Source of the DNA: Exophiala sp. HKRS030
Lineage: Eukaryota > Ascomycota > Eurotiomycetes > Chaetothyriales > Herpotrichiellaceae
Direction of reading: 5' to 3'
Length of the DNA stretch: 64,000 bases
Assembly (NCBI GenBank): GCA_023897205.1
Contig: JAHWDD010000002.1
Span: 6,758,001 to 6,822,000, forward strand
Position 1 is the stretch's first letter, and every line of letters begins with the position of its first letter. Positions 22,772-35,317 of this stretch are shown here, in pieces. A model generated the notes under the pieces. The model saw only the letters and a program-made list of their open reading frames with translations. It was not told where the DNA came from and did not search any database. The position numbers and the translations under genes are program-made.

Positions 22772-25700
22772 CTGTGGAACGAAGAGAGAAGTCGAGGGGC
22801 TTGAATTTCACACAAGAGAAGGAGCAATCCCAAAGTTATTTGCCAAAGTAGATCAATGTGGAATATGCAGATTTCCTTGTATGCCACGCGAGGGTTGACG
22901 TTCATTTGCGACGGGGGCACAACAGATCAATATATAGATACATTGTTGCACAAGTGATGGGGGCCACAGCCTGTATCTCAAACACAGACATTCCCCATGG
23001 GACATGGGCACCATCCACATCCTCCGCGTTGCTCCTGTTTATTGCCCCAGACCCACCTTCAGTGCAAATCATGACACTGTTGAATACCAGGGACAACAGG
23101 CCTTGCATCTCAACAGCAGGGTCTGGAGAGCACATTGGACCAATCTCGTCGACTCGGACGAAGGGAGAGATATCAACCTATCGAGTGCTTATGTGGGTCG
23201 TCCAGCACCATTGTCAAATCAGTCGGTGGACATATCATTGTGTGAATACTGAATAGATTACAGGGTATGCACTGATGTCGAAATCCTACTTCGGTGCTCC
23301 TCAAGGCTATGGATGAGGAAAGTGGCTTGGACTTGGCAAAACTGCACTGATGCTTGCATTGACAAGCACGGAGTGGGCACGGAGTGCAAACTGAGAGGCC
23401 CAATCTGGCGAAACCCTGCTAGGGCCGGGGTTGGGATAAATCATGCGTCAAGGGATCTGAAGAGCGATGGAAGATCGTAAGTGGTCAGATGTTCCGGTCT
23501 GACAGACTTGCTTTGTCCAGCACAGTATTTCATCTGCCGAACGGACAGGCGGAGGATCAAAATAAGACTTCGAAGAGATGGTGAAGATAAAGCGTTGATG
23601 GTTGGCTAATCTGCCTTGGCTGCGTGCGCCATGGTCGAGCCGTGTCGGGAGAAGATCTGAATCAGGTATGGAACGAGGAAAGGAGGCCAGAAAGAAAGGA
23701 GCTTCATCTCGCCAAGGCTGCGCTAGTAAATGCCAAGAGCCCACTACGGCCAAGACTGGTATCGACCAATCTGTCATCAAAATCGACCGTCGTTGGCGCC
23801 ACCGACAAAAGGACTCTATCATTTCATTCGTCTGGGGAATCCGGGATGGGGTTCTGCCGGGTGACCCTGGCCCTCAATCTAGTGTTCACCGACCTCGTCC
23901 CCCCTCTAACAAACCAAGTTAACGAGCTAACAGATGTTCTAGAAGGAATTCCCGTCTGGCAGTTTACAGTGTGGCACGCAGAAGATTTTTCCGTGCGTGT
24001 GCCATGCAAACGGACACACTTGGACAGCTGCCAGATGGACGATCGCGAATCTTGCCCTTGATTCGTTTCACGAGTTTACGAAACCTTCAGACATCAGACT
24101 CTGCTGCTAGGCGGGAGAGTTATGCATGGAACTCGTTTCGAAGTCGCATAGAAGGCTCTATTGGGTTTTCGGCCATGGTCATTCCCGAATCTGGACATAT
24201 AGCTACACACACATACCGTGGTATTGTGCTCTGGGTCCCAGGCTAGCACGTTATGAGAGGAACATCCCTCAATTTCTGATCAAAAGCTGTCAAGATTTAG
24301 ACTGCATGATCTGTAAGGATTTTTCTGATCTTTACACAGGCCACCTGGGGTGATGCTGGACAATCAGGACCGGCCAAGCCTAAAAACCCATGTTGTTCCA
24401 GTATTCCAAACGGTCGTCATTCTCTTCAAGCCCTAGGATTCAACAGCCTCACGATACGTTGTTGGTTCTCGCCAAGTGCTTTGATCGGCCTTAAAGTTTC
24501 TTGGTGAACATAAATACGTACGTGATACTAACCGGCAATGCCAGGGACGTTTCAATTGAGTCATGGTGCACATGCCTAGCAACGATAATCCCCAAATCTT
24601 GGTAGGTAAGGGTTGCGAATGCACGAGAACCATTGCCATGACATTTTTCAACGGTTCCCACCAATACAGATGGTCGAACACGAACGAGCCATGATGCTTC
24701 GTTCAAGGTTCGTGTTCGACGTTGCGTTCCATGTTTCCGATGCACCGCCAAACCCCAGAAGTTCCAGTTTGAGGCAGCTACTCGTAATTTGGTATTGGCA
24801 CCAAGGCCACTATCCTCGACGGGATGATTGCACCAAGTTTTGGTTCCATGCACACTTCACGTATTCTTTCTTTGCGGGGAGTTTCCGTGTGCTGGATGCA
24901 TTGACCCCAAGGGGCTCCTCGAATTTTCTAGATCAAGCGGGGAGATCATCCGGGAACTTCCAATCGCGCTTGTGGTCAAACGAGTCCAGTAGCACGTATG
25001 GCTTCTGCACTGAGGTTAAGGGCAAGTTGTTGCTGGGCTATTTTCCAGTATGAGCTACAAACTGGCTACAATAAAACACAGGCTCAAACTCCTTGCATGC
25101 TACCTTGTATAATAACACCAACGCAATGACTCTGTGCCAAATTTCCACCTCGAGCGTTCTGACTATCTCGAAAGCGATTTACACTGTCCAGGCCACCAAC
25201 TCGCCAGTCAATTCAATTCCTTATCGCTATCAGGTGGCACTTAAAACGTCCTAAGAGGACACACTGTACCAGAATCAGGGCTGATCACACCACATTCCAT
25301 ACCGACATCTTTCCTCAATAGGTTTCCCCATGGCCATCAGCCTTCCTCAATGTGCTGTACAGTAATTCCGATTGAAGGTAAAACGGGGCGAAAGTGGAAG
25401 GTCTCGGGCCGCATCGGTGTGTGCGAGTAGCCTGATGTTTACGAACTCTGCAAGCCTCGTTCGGAGTTCAACTCCCCAAGATTTTCGATTACAAGTTGTC
25501 AATTCACTATGTTGACACCAAGGCCATGTGCTCTCGGAGCCTGACGCCTGGTTCTCGCTTACGGATGCCGGCGAAGACTTTGAACCGGGACAACAAGCTT
25601 GAGGCCCTTAATTGGGTACACAGTCAAAGTCTGAGCATGAGGTGGGAACCCGGAATACCTCCGTGTTCTGACCATACCTTGACCATCACCTCGGGATGCA

Positions 25701-26724
25701 GAATGGTCGTGTTCGTCAATGATGCGTCCTGGCTTTGCCGCCGTGCCAGAGCAAAGGCCAGCCTAGAACAGTAGAACTTGACTCGCGGTGGTTGCATGAT
25801 CAGGAGCTCTGTGCCCCGGAATCTGGATTGCAATGGACCAATTGTGGATCACCCCATCTACCTCCGCCATATTGACAAATCTATTTCCAGTCGCTCTCTC
25901 GGGGCTCAAGTCATTCTGCAGATACCATGAAGTTTCTTTTGACACGACAACGTTCCAGCCTCGGTGACATGTGGACTGGGGAGGTTGTCCATGTTTCCGG
26001 GCCTGATGCGAGACACGTCTGTCTCGAAAAGAAGCTGCTTGCAGACACGTACTTAGGTAAGTCCGTCTTGGGCCGTCCAATACGAGCTCTGGCCTAGAGT
26101 ACAGACATTTACTGCTCGAACCACTGGTTCGCACCCTGCCCACAACAAGCCGAAGGCCTTTCTCGAGAGTTGGCACTGGAGAATTCTACCTTCCTACTTT
26201 CTCATTTCTCATTTCTCATCTCAAAACTATTTTCTCTGATAAGCAGCGTGAAAATGGGGCCGAACCGCTACAGTCATAGTGGTTCTGAGCAGATTCTCCC
26301 CTACCGAGATGAGCAGTGTCTAATCATGGCCTCCAACCGCACAGATTCTTCATTATCAGCAGAATCCATGCGCCCCATCAGGGCCTTTATGACCCCTCAA
26401 CACATTTCACTTTTACTATGCAGACGCTGCGAAACGTGCAGGTATCACCCGGCTGAATACAGCGTCAACGACCAGGGAATTTAGCCGGAACTCCGTTTAG
26501 GCAGGACGTTAACGGTAGGAAAATCAAGAGAAGAAATCGTCATTGAAGATTTGAGTTCAGAATCCTGGTGAGCCCGCCTTCACCGTGTCCAAACAAGAGA
26601 AGGGGGTGCATATAGCGCGAGACAGAAAACTCAAAGACGCTCGCACAATAGATGTTGAAGTTCTCTAGCCCATTTTGATACCGGAGCTTGATCAATCGCT
26701 ACGAGCCCAACAAAGCCCCCCAAA
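22772..26724. other. Four-kilobase gene-poor stretch
   Basis: Many short open frames occur on both strands but none shows a domain, a consistent codon pattern or a splice chain. No tRNA, terminal repeat or long direct repeat was recognised by eye. The last 450 bases serve as promoter and leader of the oxidoreductase. The stretch could hold a rapidly evolving or decayed gene that I cannot see. Confidence 0.4.
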
Positions 26725-28341
26725 ATGACCCAGAAGATCAGAGTTGGTATCATCGGCTACGGCTTCTCCACAAAATGTTTCCATTTGCCTTTCATAAATG
26801 CACACCCTGAATTGCACGTCGTTGCGTTTGTGCAGAGGGCGGCCGCGCCAGCAGATCCAGCAGCTGCACAAGCAGGTTCTCACTGCACCGTCGACTATCC
26901 AACCGTCAAACACCATCAGTCCGCCGAAAGTCTGTTTGCAGATGTTAACGTCGACCTTGTCATCGTATGCAGCCATACCGACACGCATGCGACCTTTGCA
27001 AAGGGCGCTCTTGAAGCCGGCAAACATGGTACTATCCTCCAGAAAGGGCCGCCGTAGCATTTCACAGTCCCAGAAGCTAATACCTATGTGAAACTTCCAG
27101 TCGTAGTGGAGAAGCCATTTACTCGGACAACGGAGGAAGCAGATGACTTGATAAACCTGGCTCGGGAGAAGAAATTGGTCTTGACAGTCTTTCAGAACCG
27201 GAGATGGGTAAGCAGATCGAAACACACAGTCGATCATCCTGGAATCTTGGTCTGTGGTTCTTTGCACATTCATGTACCAACCGTAACGTCTAGGATGGAG
27301 ATTTCCAAACCCTTCAACACCTGATATCCAAAAACGCTTTGGGCGACATCAAGGAAGCCGAGATTCACTATGATATCGACGCTCCACCGTGGGTTTCACG
27401 CATGACGCAGAAGGAGTACAGCCCAGGTCAGGGAATGACATTTGGCCTTGGTAAGCAAGCACAAGAACACACGCTCATTCCCGAGAGATAGGAGGAGGCC
27501 ATGAACTCTCCTTGTTAATCTCACACGAGAGAATCCTGATTCCTGACCCGTGAGAAATAGGAAGCCACACGATCGACCAGGCGCTTGTGCTGTTCGGACG
27601 GCCGCAATCCGTCACTGCAATCCTCCGTGCATTGCGAGGTGTCGAGAGTGATATTGACGATACCTTCACCATCATCCTCCAATACGATGGTTCACAACGG
27701 GACCTGGTCGTCACCATCAAGACCAACATCGTATCGCCTTTAAGAGATCAATTGAAGTATTTCATCCGTGGCACAGGCGGAACTTTTGTCAAGGTAAGTC
27801 GAATCAAGAGACAGTCCCTAGTTTGGCGGCATCATCACAAAATCGGAAGCAATAGCAATGAGGGAGAAATCGAGAAGAAACATCACGTATCCATCCCTCA
27901 AATTCCTCATTGACTACATCTGTTCTCACAACAGACCTCAAATCAATTCGATCAAAAACACTGACATCAACCATGTAGTACGGGACATGCGCACAGGAGC
28001 AGCAGATCATATCCGAACACCAGGACCCCTTAACCGACGGGTTCGGCGACGAGCCGGAACGCCTGTACGGCGAGCTGACGACGAGGGCGGACCCGGCATC
28101 GATATTGGACCAAGACTCGAGCAATGCCTGGTCGGCGACGTTCGACGCCGCATCCAAGACGTACAGTACACGATATCCGACGATCCCCGGCCGCTGGCTG
28201 GGGTTCTACGAGAACGTCGTGGACGCGATTCGTGGACGTGCAGGACTCGTCGTCAAGCCTGAGCAGTCGCGGGACGGGATTCGGGTCATTGAGCTGGCCA
28301 GGCGGAGTCATGAACTTGGAGCCACGGTGCCGTGGTCGTGA
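26725..28341 (+). CDS. Gfo/Idh/MocA family NAD(P)-dependent oxidoreductase, five exons
   Basis: Exons 26725-27028, 27101-27207, 27294-27450, 27561-27793 and 27979-28341 join to 1164 bases, 387 residues. The amino end is a Rossmann fold (VGIIGYGFSTKCFHLPF, residues about 6-22) and the VVVEKPFTR segment supplies the EKP motif whose lysine is catalytic in this family. The rest is the C-terminal alpha/beta domain with GSHTIDQALVLFG (conserved histidine) and the closing GIRVIELARRS. Family members oxidise or reduce sugars, inositols or biliverdin-like compounds. The first intron begins with the less usual GTACTA; otherwise splice signals are ordinary. Substrate is unknown; the yeast relatives are uncharacterised dehydrogenases. 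Confidence 0.92.
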
Positions 28342-29595
28342 ATCCGGTTTGCGGATGGAGCTTGAACACTTGTTCGTACCAAGGAAGTTAAAAAGGACTT
28401 CAAAGGGGATTGTGTGGACATGAAATGGCTGTGGATCTCCATTGCATCTGTGGTTGATCACCTAGTTAGTCGGTCCTGTTATGTTAGATAGCATAGCGGA
28501 CCAAGTAGCCCTATACAATAGTCTTCTCTTCCCTAGAACGTCAGTCCATATCGTCTTGCAAGGTTAAGCGAGACTATGTATATGAATAGCCAGCTAAATT
28601 GGCAAGTAGTTCACTCTAGAGTATTTCATTTCTAGATCATACTTCGATAGCTTTGGCAGCAGCCAGGTGCCCACCAAAATCGACAGGTAGTAAAATTTCA
28701 GAGCGAAAGGGGGGGATTGTCGACATGAGCGGAAAGACACAAACGAGCAGTTCTCGATATCCGATGGCAAAAATCAATGTTTGATGGTAAATTCTCTGCC
28801 TCGAGCATCCCGCCCGGTTTACCTGTATGATTCGTGAAGGGCGGTCGATCCGCCAAAGACATGATAGACAGTCACCAAAGCACCATGTAAAGACCACAAG
28901 TAGATTTCCAGGGGACAGAAGCACCGAAAGAAGGAAGAAGGGGAGCGTAGCTTGATTAAGCGATAAACCAGGTTGTTAACAGAACCCAATGCCAACTCGC
29001 GATTCCCATGTCCCATGATCGCAATTCATCTTCCTCCTCGTAGTTGTTGATCTGTACACAAAAAGTGCAAAGGAGACTCGTTTTTCGGGAACAATAAACA
29101 ACCTGTTGCTCTTCCCCGTCTCGCCAACGCCATGCTTCAGAAGGTGAACACCCGTCAGCGACAAAAGAATAGAAGATGTGCCTATTCAGGCGAAACAAAT
29201 CCCACAAAGCAACAAGACACCACATCCTTTTTTGAAATGTTGATCAAACACAACATTGTCCCGAACCCATGGCAAATAGTCGAAACCCACTCCAAAACCA
29301 TAGATCTCGAGCCCCCGTATTTGCCGCTATTATAATCACCATGCATCAATAACACCACGTACCTCGTTGCCCATATGTTGCAAGCGCAACTTGAAACGAA
29401 TGAAGCGACTCAGACTGGCTCAACCCCCATGACGCTATGCAAGGAACTTAAAGATAACACCAACCTGCATCATCAGCCATGAAATGCTCCGTCCCTTGGT
29501 ATCTGTTGCACACTGGAAGACATGTCTTAGGAACACTATGCAAATCCCTGCATGCAAATCCGTTGTGCTGTTACTCATGTCACACACTGTCACCG
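28342..29595. other. Intergenic region containing one copy of a diverged repeat
   Basis: Holds a segment (about 28540-28715) that resembles 58330-58500 (see repeat entries). The remainder, including the 3' flank of the minus-strand gene ending at 29596, has no recognisable coding content. Confidence 0.45.
28540..28715 (-). repeat. Diverged dispersed repeat, copy A (PxDFGG fragment)
   Basis: On the plus strand this segment shares aligned blocks with 58330-58500: taagcgagac..gtatatga..cagct, ctagatc-tac-tc and ccaccaaaatcg-cagg--taaaat. On the minus strand the last block encodes ILLPVDFGGHLA followed by a stop; copy B encodes ILFPADFGGPFA followed by a stop. Similarity continues past the stop codon, so this is duplicated DNA, not only a shared protein motif. 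Nature unknown. Confidence 0.55.
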
Positions 29596-30976
29596 CTAAC
29601 CCCAGACAGAGGTGGTTCCGATCTTGTTGTTTCCCCAAACACCACTCCCCGTTCCCCAAGCTCCAATCCCGGCATTCTGCGTCGAATCTTTCTGATTATT
29701 TGAATTTGAATTGGAAGAGGCAGCCCGATCGCTATTCTGCTCATTATTCCCAAAGCCGTAGCCTAGAGATGATGGTAAGGGAGAGGTGGTTCGCTTATTT
29801 AACGCTTGATTTGGACCTGGAGCTGGGTTTGGTCTACTTCCGATAGGGCCCATAGCACCAGAGATTGGGGCAGTGGTTGATTTGGAAATTTGACGGGTGT
29901 GCGAGGATTCTTCTCCTGAAGTTGGACTAGGCGGCTTGCCACCAGATTGTTGGACTTGGGCATCGAAAGAACCAAAGCCAGGCGCGGCTTGACTGGATGG
30001 TGATCCTGCTTTTTCAGGGCGAGTGTCTTGGGTAGAGGTAGTACCTTGCGCGGTCGTGTCGCCTTGTGCCGCATGAGCAGCGGCACCGAATGGTGATGAA
30101 CCTCGGGCCGCGCCGGGTGTGGTGTTTGGGCCAGAGGTAGGGGGCTCACGCGAGTTGATATTCTCATAAGGTGTTTGGCCCACGAAAGCGGCCGAGTCAC
30201 CGCCATATAATGCACGATGTTGGCGTGCTATCAAATCACGGCGGCCTTCTTCGCTCAGCGTACTGGGACTCATGGATCGGTCCGACTTTGTTGAAGACAT
30301 TTCGGACAGAACACCTGATGATTACTCAGAATGAATCACGGATTTTCGGACTTGATTGATGGCTTACTTCGATTATACTGCTGCTCTTGGTGGTAGTTGC
30401 GAAGTTCTCTTTCCCTTTGAGCTGCCATTCTTCTTTTGGCTTGAAGCATGGACTCGCCGTCATTATGACGGCCTTGATGTCGCTGAGAAGCATAGAAATT
30501 CTGCATATGGCCTCCTGGTTGTGGGCGATTATGGTCGAAATCAGGGCCCGAGTGCCTGCCATGATGTTGTCGAGGGCCTTGGAAATGTTCAGCGTTGGTG
30601 TCAATGGAATTCCGGGGTGCGATCTCACCAAATTCGGGCCCATGGCGAAAATTGGGGGCGGACCAGGGCGCGATCCTGGAGAATAAATCTTCCCACTCTT
30701 TACTAGGTTGTCAATGGCTCGGTCAACATCTACTGCAAGTCAGTAGTGTGGATAGGATTTGGAAAGAGAATGGTATACCTTCAAACTGGGTGGTGAAGGC
30801 CGTTGTGTCCTCCCGTTGCGAGGCGGAACTCGCGCCTAGCACGTTGTGTCAGCGTAACGGAAGGTAAGGTCATCCGCAACTTGTGTGACTATACCAGATC
30901 GTGATGGGGGAGGGGGCTGTTCCCATGAGGACTGACGGACGGGCGCCTGCCAGCCTTGCGGTTCATAGAAGGACAT
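29596..30976 (-). CDS. Conserved filamentous-fungal protein of unknown function, five exons
   Basis: Starts MSFYEPQGWQAPVRQSSW at 30976. Exons: 30976-30895, 30835-30779, 30732-30629, 30500-30368 and 30314-29596 (1095 bases, 364 residues). Features in order: proline-rich amino end, a helix with FTTQFEVDVDRAIDNLVKSGK, a basic helix LQAKRRMAAQRERELRNYHQ, then MSPSTLSEEGRRDLIARQHRALYG and a long disordered tail closing in WGTGSGVWGNNK...SVWG. I recall orthologues across Pezizomycotina, all uncharacterised. The third intron (128 bases, GTGAGA...TGCAG) is the only canonical way I found to keep frame, yet part of it (PRQHHGRHSGPDFDHN in one frame) looks coding; a missing base in a C-run at 30614-30617 or 30654-30658 is an alternative. 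RNA-binding or scaffold roles are only guesses. Confidence 0.75.
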
Positions 30977-31410
30977 TGTTCAAGGTCAGCAAAGTTCCCA
31001 ACGATGGGCCTGACGATGATTGTGGTTCGGGAGACGGTGTTGCTGAGGGTGGCGATGGACGACTCAAAAGACAACTTGAGTCAAACAGAGGTGAGATGAG
31101 TGCGCCTCCGAAGCAAAGACAATGCGACAGGCTGGATAATTTGTAATGATGCAAATGGAAAGAAGAAATGCAGTTGAGGGAAGAGGGGGCTGCAGCTGGA
31201 CAGCATGGACAGCATGGATTGGATTGTACGGAGGTGCTGGTGCGCAAAACGAGTCGTGGGTGGGGAGAAGTGAATTTTCTTGAGGATCGGCCAATATGAC
31301 AGCCAATGAGTGCGAGGCAAGAATCGGTGGAATTGCCCGAGGCGACACGGCGGAGGACGGCTGGACGGGGACGACGGGGAGGGGACTGAGGGTCGCTGAG
31401 GACAATGAGG

Positions 31411-31440
31411 CCACTGAGGCCACAGAGGCCACAGAGGCCA
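31411..31440. repeat. Short tandem repeat, unit about 9 bases (ccacagagg)
   Basis: Three adjacent near-identical units read ccactgagg, ccacagagg, ccacagagg. Lies in the upstream region of the minus-strand gene starting at 30976. Confidence 0.7.
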
Positions 31441-31825
31441 TGGCAGCCACACACTGGTAGTTACTGTAGTTGTACCTCACGAACTGGAATCGGATCCAAG
31501 ACTCGAGGCTTTCCCCACAGAAATGTCCACGCCCCGGGCACCTACGGGCACCACGGGGCACCTAACCTGATAATGAAAGAGTAGGCCAAGAGGGCTTAAT
31601 GGGCCACAGGAGAAAAAGGTTTTTAGAGAGGCATCAACTACTACTGCCCTTAACAAAATGTTATAGGTCATGGTAGTCCCTAGTAACTAGTACCCAACAA
31701 GCAACTAGTTAACTAGGGTAGCTACCGAGTCAGCATCTGGACTGTGGTCACCCAAGTGACCTTGAGTGGCACTGTAACAATCAAGGATCATGTCTTGCAT
31801 ATAATCCAAGGACGGAGTACTTACC

Positions 31826-34800
31826 TACGGAGTAGTTATGGAGCCCTGGCCCAAGGAAAATGCTGTTGGCGCCGGTTACGGGTGCAGGTCGCAGGTGGAG
31901 AGTATGATTGAAACGAAATTCGAGTCAATGGATACTGGTGCTTGGTAGAGGTGCCACTGCCTAAGCAAAGCAACGCTGACTAAGGACGAATAACGTCCTG
32001 AACTACAAACTTCAGAGCCCGGACGACAGTGCGGAGAGCGCCTAAGTACAGCACCTAGCCTGGCGGACTCTGCATGGCCTGGACGCCCCAACTGGAACCC
32101 CGGGGCAGCGTTAGGCGTGGCGTGATTAAAGTCTGGTTAACTGCCTAGGCAGTCAGAGTCGCACTTGAGGAGAAATTTGGCCCATGTCATTATTGTTTGA
32201 TGCCCGGATCCCCCTCCGAGGCCGTCCCTAAGAGGCCTGGCATGGATATGACATCTCCATTCCAGGTTCGACGCGCTTCAATCGGCGCAGCATTGTCGCC
32301 AGTCAGCTAGCAATAACGAATCGACGTGCGCTTCAAACTTTACCCTGTGTAGTTACGAGCCAGCCTCAAGACCAGTCGTGGTATTCCCTTTCGCTAGGTG
32401 CCACTCGTTCCCAGGGATGTTGCAGATTTCAACACTCTCTTGATTCCCTACCGAGGTACGCGCTCATTACATTGGCCGGTGGCCACTCGTCAGTGATCAC
32501 TGCCCTTAGGTGCCCTCCAGCACAAGTTGACTAATTTTGCAGTCACACGAACCATACAGGGGTAGGGGTGCCCAGCGTGCGAACCGTTCGACTCAAATCC
32601 CTGAACAATAGACTCATTCCTAACAGAAAAGTTCAGACTTCCAGGACCTTAACGAGGTAGCACATATGCAGGCTCCAAGAGGTCCATCGGCAGACAGTAA
32701 CGCGCCTTATACCAGGTGTTTTGGGCATGCTGGGAGAGATATTAAATAACTAGTAAGACACTGACTGCTAACGACCTAGAAGTCGGACAACATGTCGATG
32801 TTTCCGATCCTCAAATTTCCCACCCACCCACACCCCTAACTAACTACGGAGTAGCCTTTTGACTTTTGGCCCAGATTGTCAACTCCAGTCTCGAATCTTG
32901 ACTCTTGAACGTCCACGAGCGTCTCAACTGTGGGGAACCACTAAAGACATTGCCAACCTTGGATCCGGCAAGCAACTTTTAATTTTTCACCATCATTACC
33001 GTGAAAGCAAAGCCATAGTGGGAAAGACCAACTCCTTTGTAGGCACCACATGCAGCGGCTGTAATTCGATACATAACCTCTGCACATCTTCAGGACGTAA
33101 GATCGGGAAAGGGATTCGCAGCAGACTAGTGGATGTGTGAGTCTCAACTCCCAAATCCCGAGAGATCACACTGTGTAACTCCGTGTAAACATACTCCATA
33201 CACTAAAGACAATGTGGAATCAAAACTTCAGCAGCACGTGGTCTACAGGGAAGAGTGGGATAGAGTCACGTGAGCTCATCATCTCAGGCGCCATTAGGAT
33301 GTTTGTACTTAGAAACATTTAGAGTTCAACCGCCTCGCATAGGCTTGACCTACTCCGTATATGATATATCATAATATCATACACGACAATGGGGCTCTCT
33401 GAGCCCCGTGAGTTCCAACTTGTCAGCATCCTCCAACCAATGCTTCCATCCGAAGCATCGCGGCACAAAAAGATTAGGTTTAGGGCTTCATCTATTATTA
33501 GGCTAGGACAGTCACGATAATCAGCATTTGGCTGTTGCAAAAACCTACCGCAAACTCGACTTTAATTATCGGCTGAGTCAGTTTGGTGGCGAAGTATCTG
33601 ATGCAGTACAGTAAACTGTGGCAGCATAGAATAGAATAGAGTAGAGCATAGCCTGGATTGGACTGAGGCGTTTGGGTGTTGTGTTCCTGGTGCATCAATG
33701 ATATTATTCATTCTCACGATTTACCTTTGCGGTCCACGTGACTGTTCAATAAATACGCTAATCCAGAAGGGGACTACGCGACTCACTAACATTCCATCCT
33801 TAAAGTGGTTCGCGACTCAACTCACGAGTCACGACCACAGCCCACCGCACGCACGCACGTCAATCTTAAAACAGCTCGCACGCGATGACTACAGATCTAA
33901 TCGCTGATCACTGATCGGACACATTGTTACGTAGGACAACAAATAATGATCACTCGCATCAGACAAGAACCGTAGGGACCTTTGAGATTAGAACAGGCCA
34001 AGGCCTGCCCTTAATTCGGTTTCTGACTCCAGCCTTCGGCGTCAACTCGAGCACTGTTTTGTTCAGGAGGTAGTTTTGGCCCTCGAAAAAATAATCTTCG
34101 ACTTACTCTGTAGATATCTGCCAGGATGGTTGGCACAGCAGTTGCCCAATGGCATTCAAAAGAAGACTCTGGGGTACAGGACTATGGCTACATAACGGAA
34201 CAGGCTTCCAACAGCTGCCTAACAAGTGAGTAGCTGTTACTGGGTACCGGGCTGTGAAATAATACCTGTCTCTCGAGAGACGAAATTGTGACTACTACCA
34301 GATCTCTACAAACGGCACCAATGTCCACTAGCCTACGATGCGCGTAATACTCATGCTTACCCGGCCTGGGCAGTCCAAAGTCTTTACAGCTTCTCCCGCC
34401 TCGGGCACCTTTGTGTAAAAGGAGTAACTGGTGAGGAACAGGGCAAGCGTCCGACTGGGCAAAAATCGTGACTGCTGAATCACAAGTCAGACAGTCAAGA
34501 GTTCTTGGGATTAGGACTCGGAACTCAGGACTCAGGGTGCAACGACTCCGTAATAAGAGTGCTCCTAGTTCAGGTTGAGGAAATAGATTTGGTGCGGTAA
34601 CATTGGCACCATTGGGGTAATTAGCTGTTTGCTAGCCAGGCAAGGAAGTGCTGTGAGTGGCTGTGATGGGCGATTCACCAACAAATGCGGGTAAAGGAGG
34701 CTGCTTAAGATGCCCTAGATTCGTTAGCCTTCCTTTGTGGTTCCCTTTGCTTGTTCGGCTGATCACCATGAGCCTGAGCCAGAGCCACACAGGCTCAGCC

Positions 34801-35317
34801 AGTGCAACCGAGACCGAGTTTTGGCAGTTTCGGGCTGTACGGAGCACCAGTGTGACTACTCCGTAGCCACCAGCCTACCGCCTCAGTGGCCACTGGCCAC
34901 ACAGGCGCAATCAAGGTCCTCCGTTTTCTGTTCACACAACTCAATTAAACTAACTTGGGCCCCGGGGGCGCTTTATAGGGCACACCGGTCACCATGGTCA
35001 CGTCCTCTTAACGACCTCGCCCACCTAACTACTGTAGTCGGTCTAAAAGTGACTACGGAGCAGATACTAACTAGGTAAGTTACTAAGTAGCTAATCCTTT
35101 AATTAGTTGGTTAGATACCTGCAGTATTAGGTGCCTATCAAACTCTGTAACTACCTAACCGTCTGCAGGCATTCTATTTCTCCCACAAGGTCTCCAAGTC
35201 GTCCATAGGGCAGCCAGGGCAGCCAGGGCACCAGAGACCTTGTCCTATCCACGGTAATCCACTCAACTCCTCCGTTCTCCGGACTGGGTCTTGCACAGTC
35301 CTGCTAACTACTCCGTA
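31826..35317. repeat. Cluster of TACGGAGTA / TACTCCGTA motifs
   Basis: Exact copies at 31826-31834 (+), 32845-32853 (+), 33351-33359 (-), 34857-34865 (-) and 35309-35317 (-), with near copies at 31811 and 35052. A nine-base word is expected far less than once in 3.5 kb by chance. All lie in one gene-poor stretch. They may be relics of a small mobile element or a protein-binding site. Confidence 0.6.

Noticed and set aside
28637..28924. 95-codon minus-strand frame ending in the PxDFGG word
   Set aside because: The upstream part has no partner in the second copy, so I list it as a repeat fragment and not as a gene.
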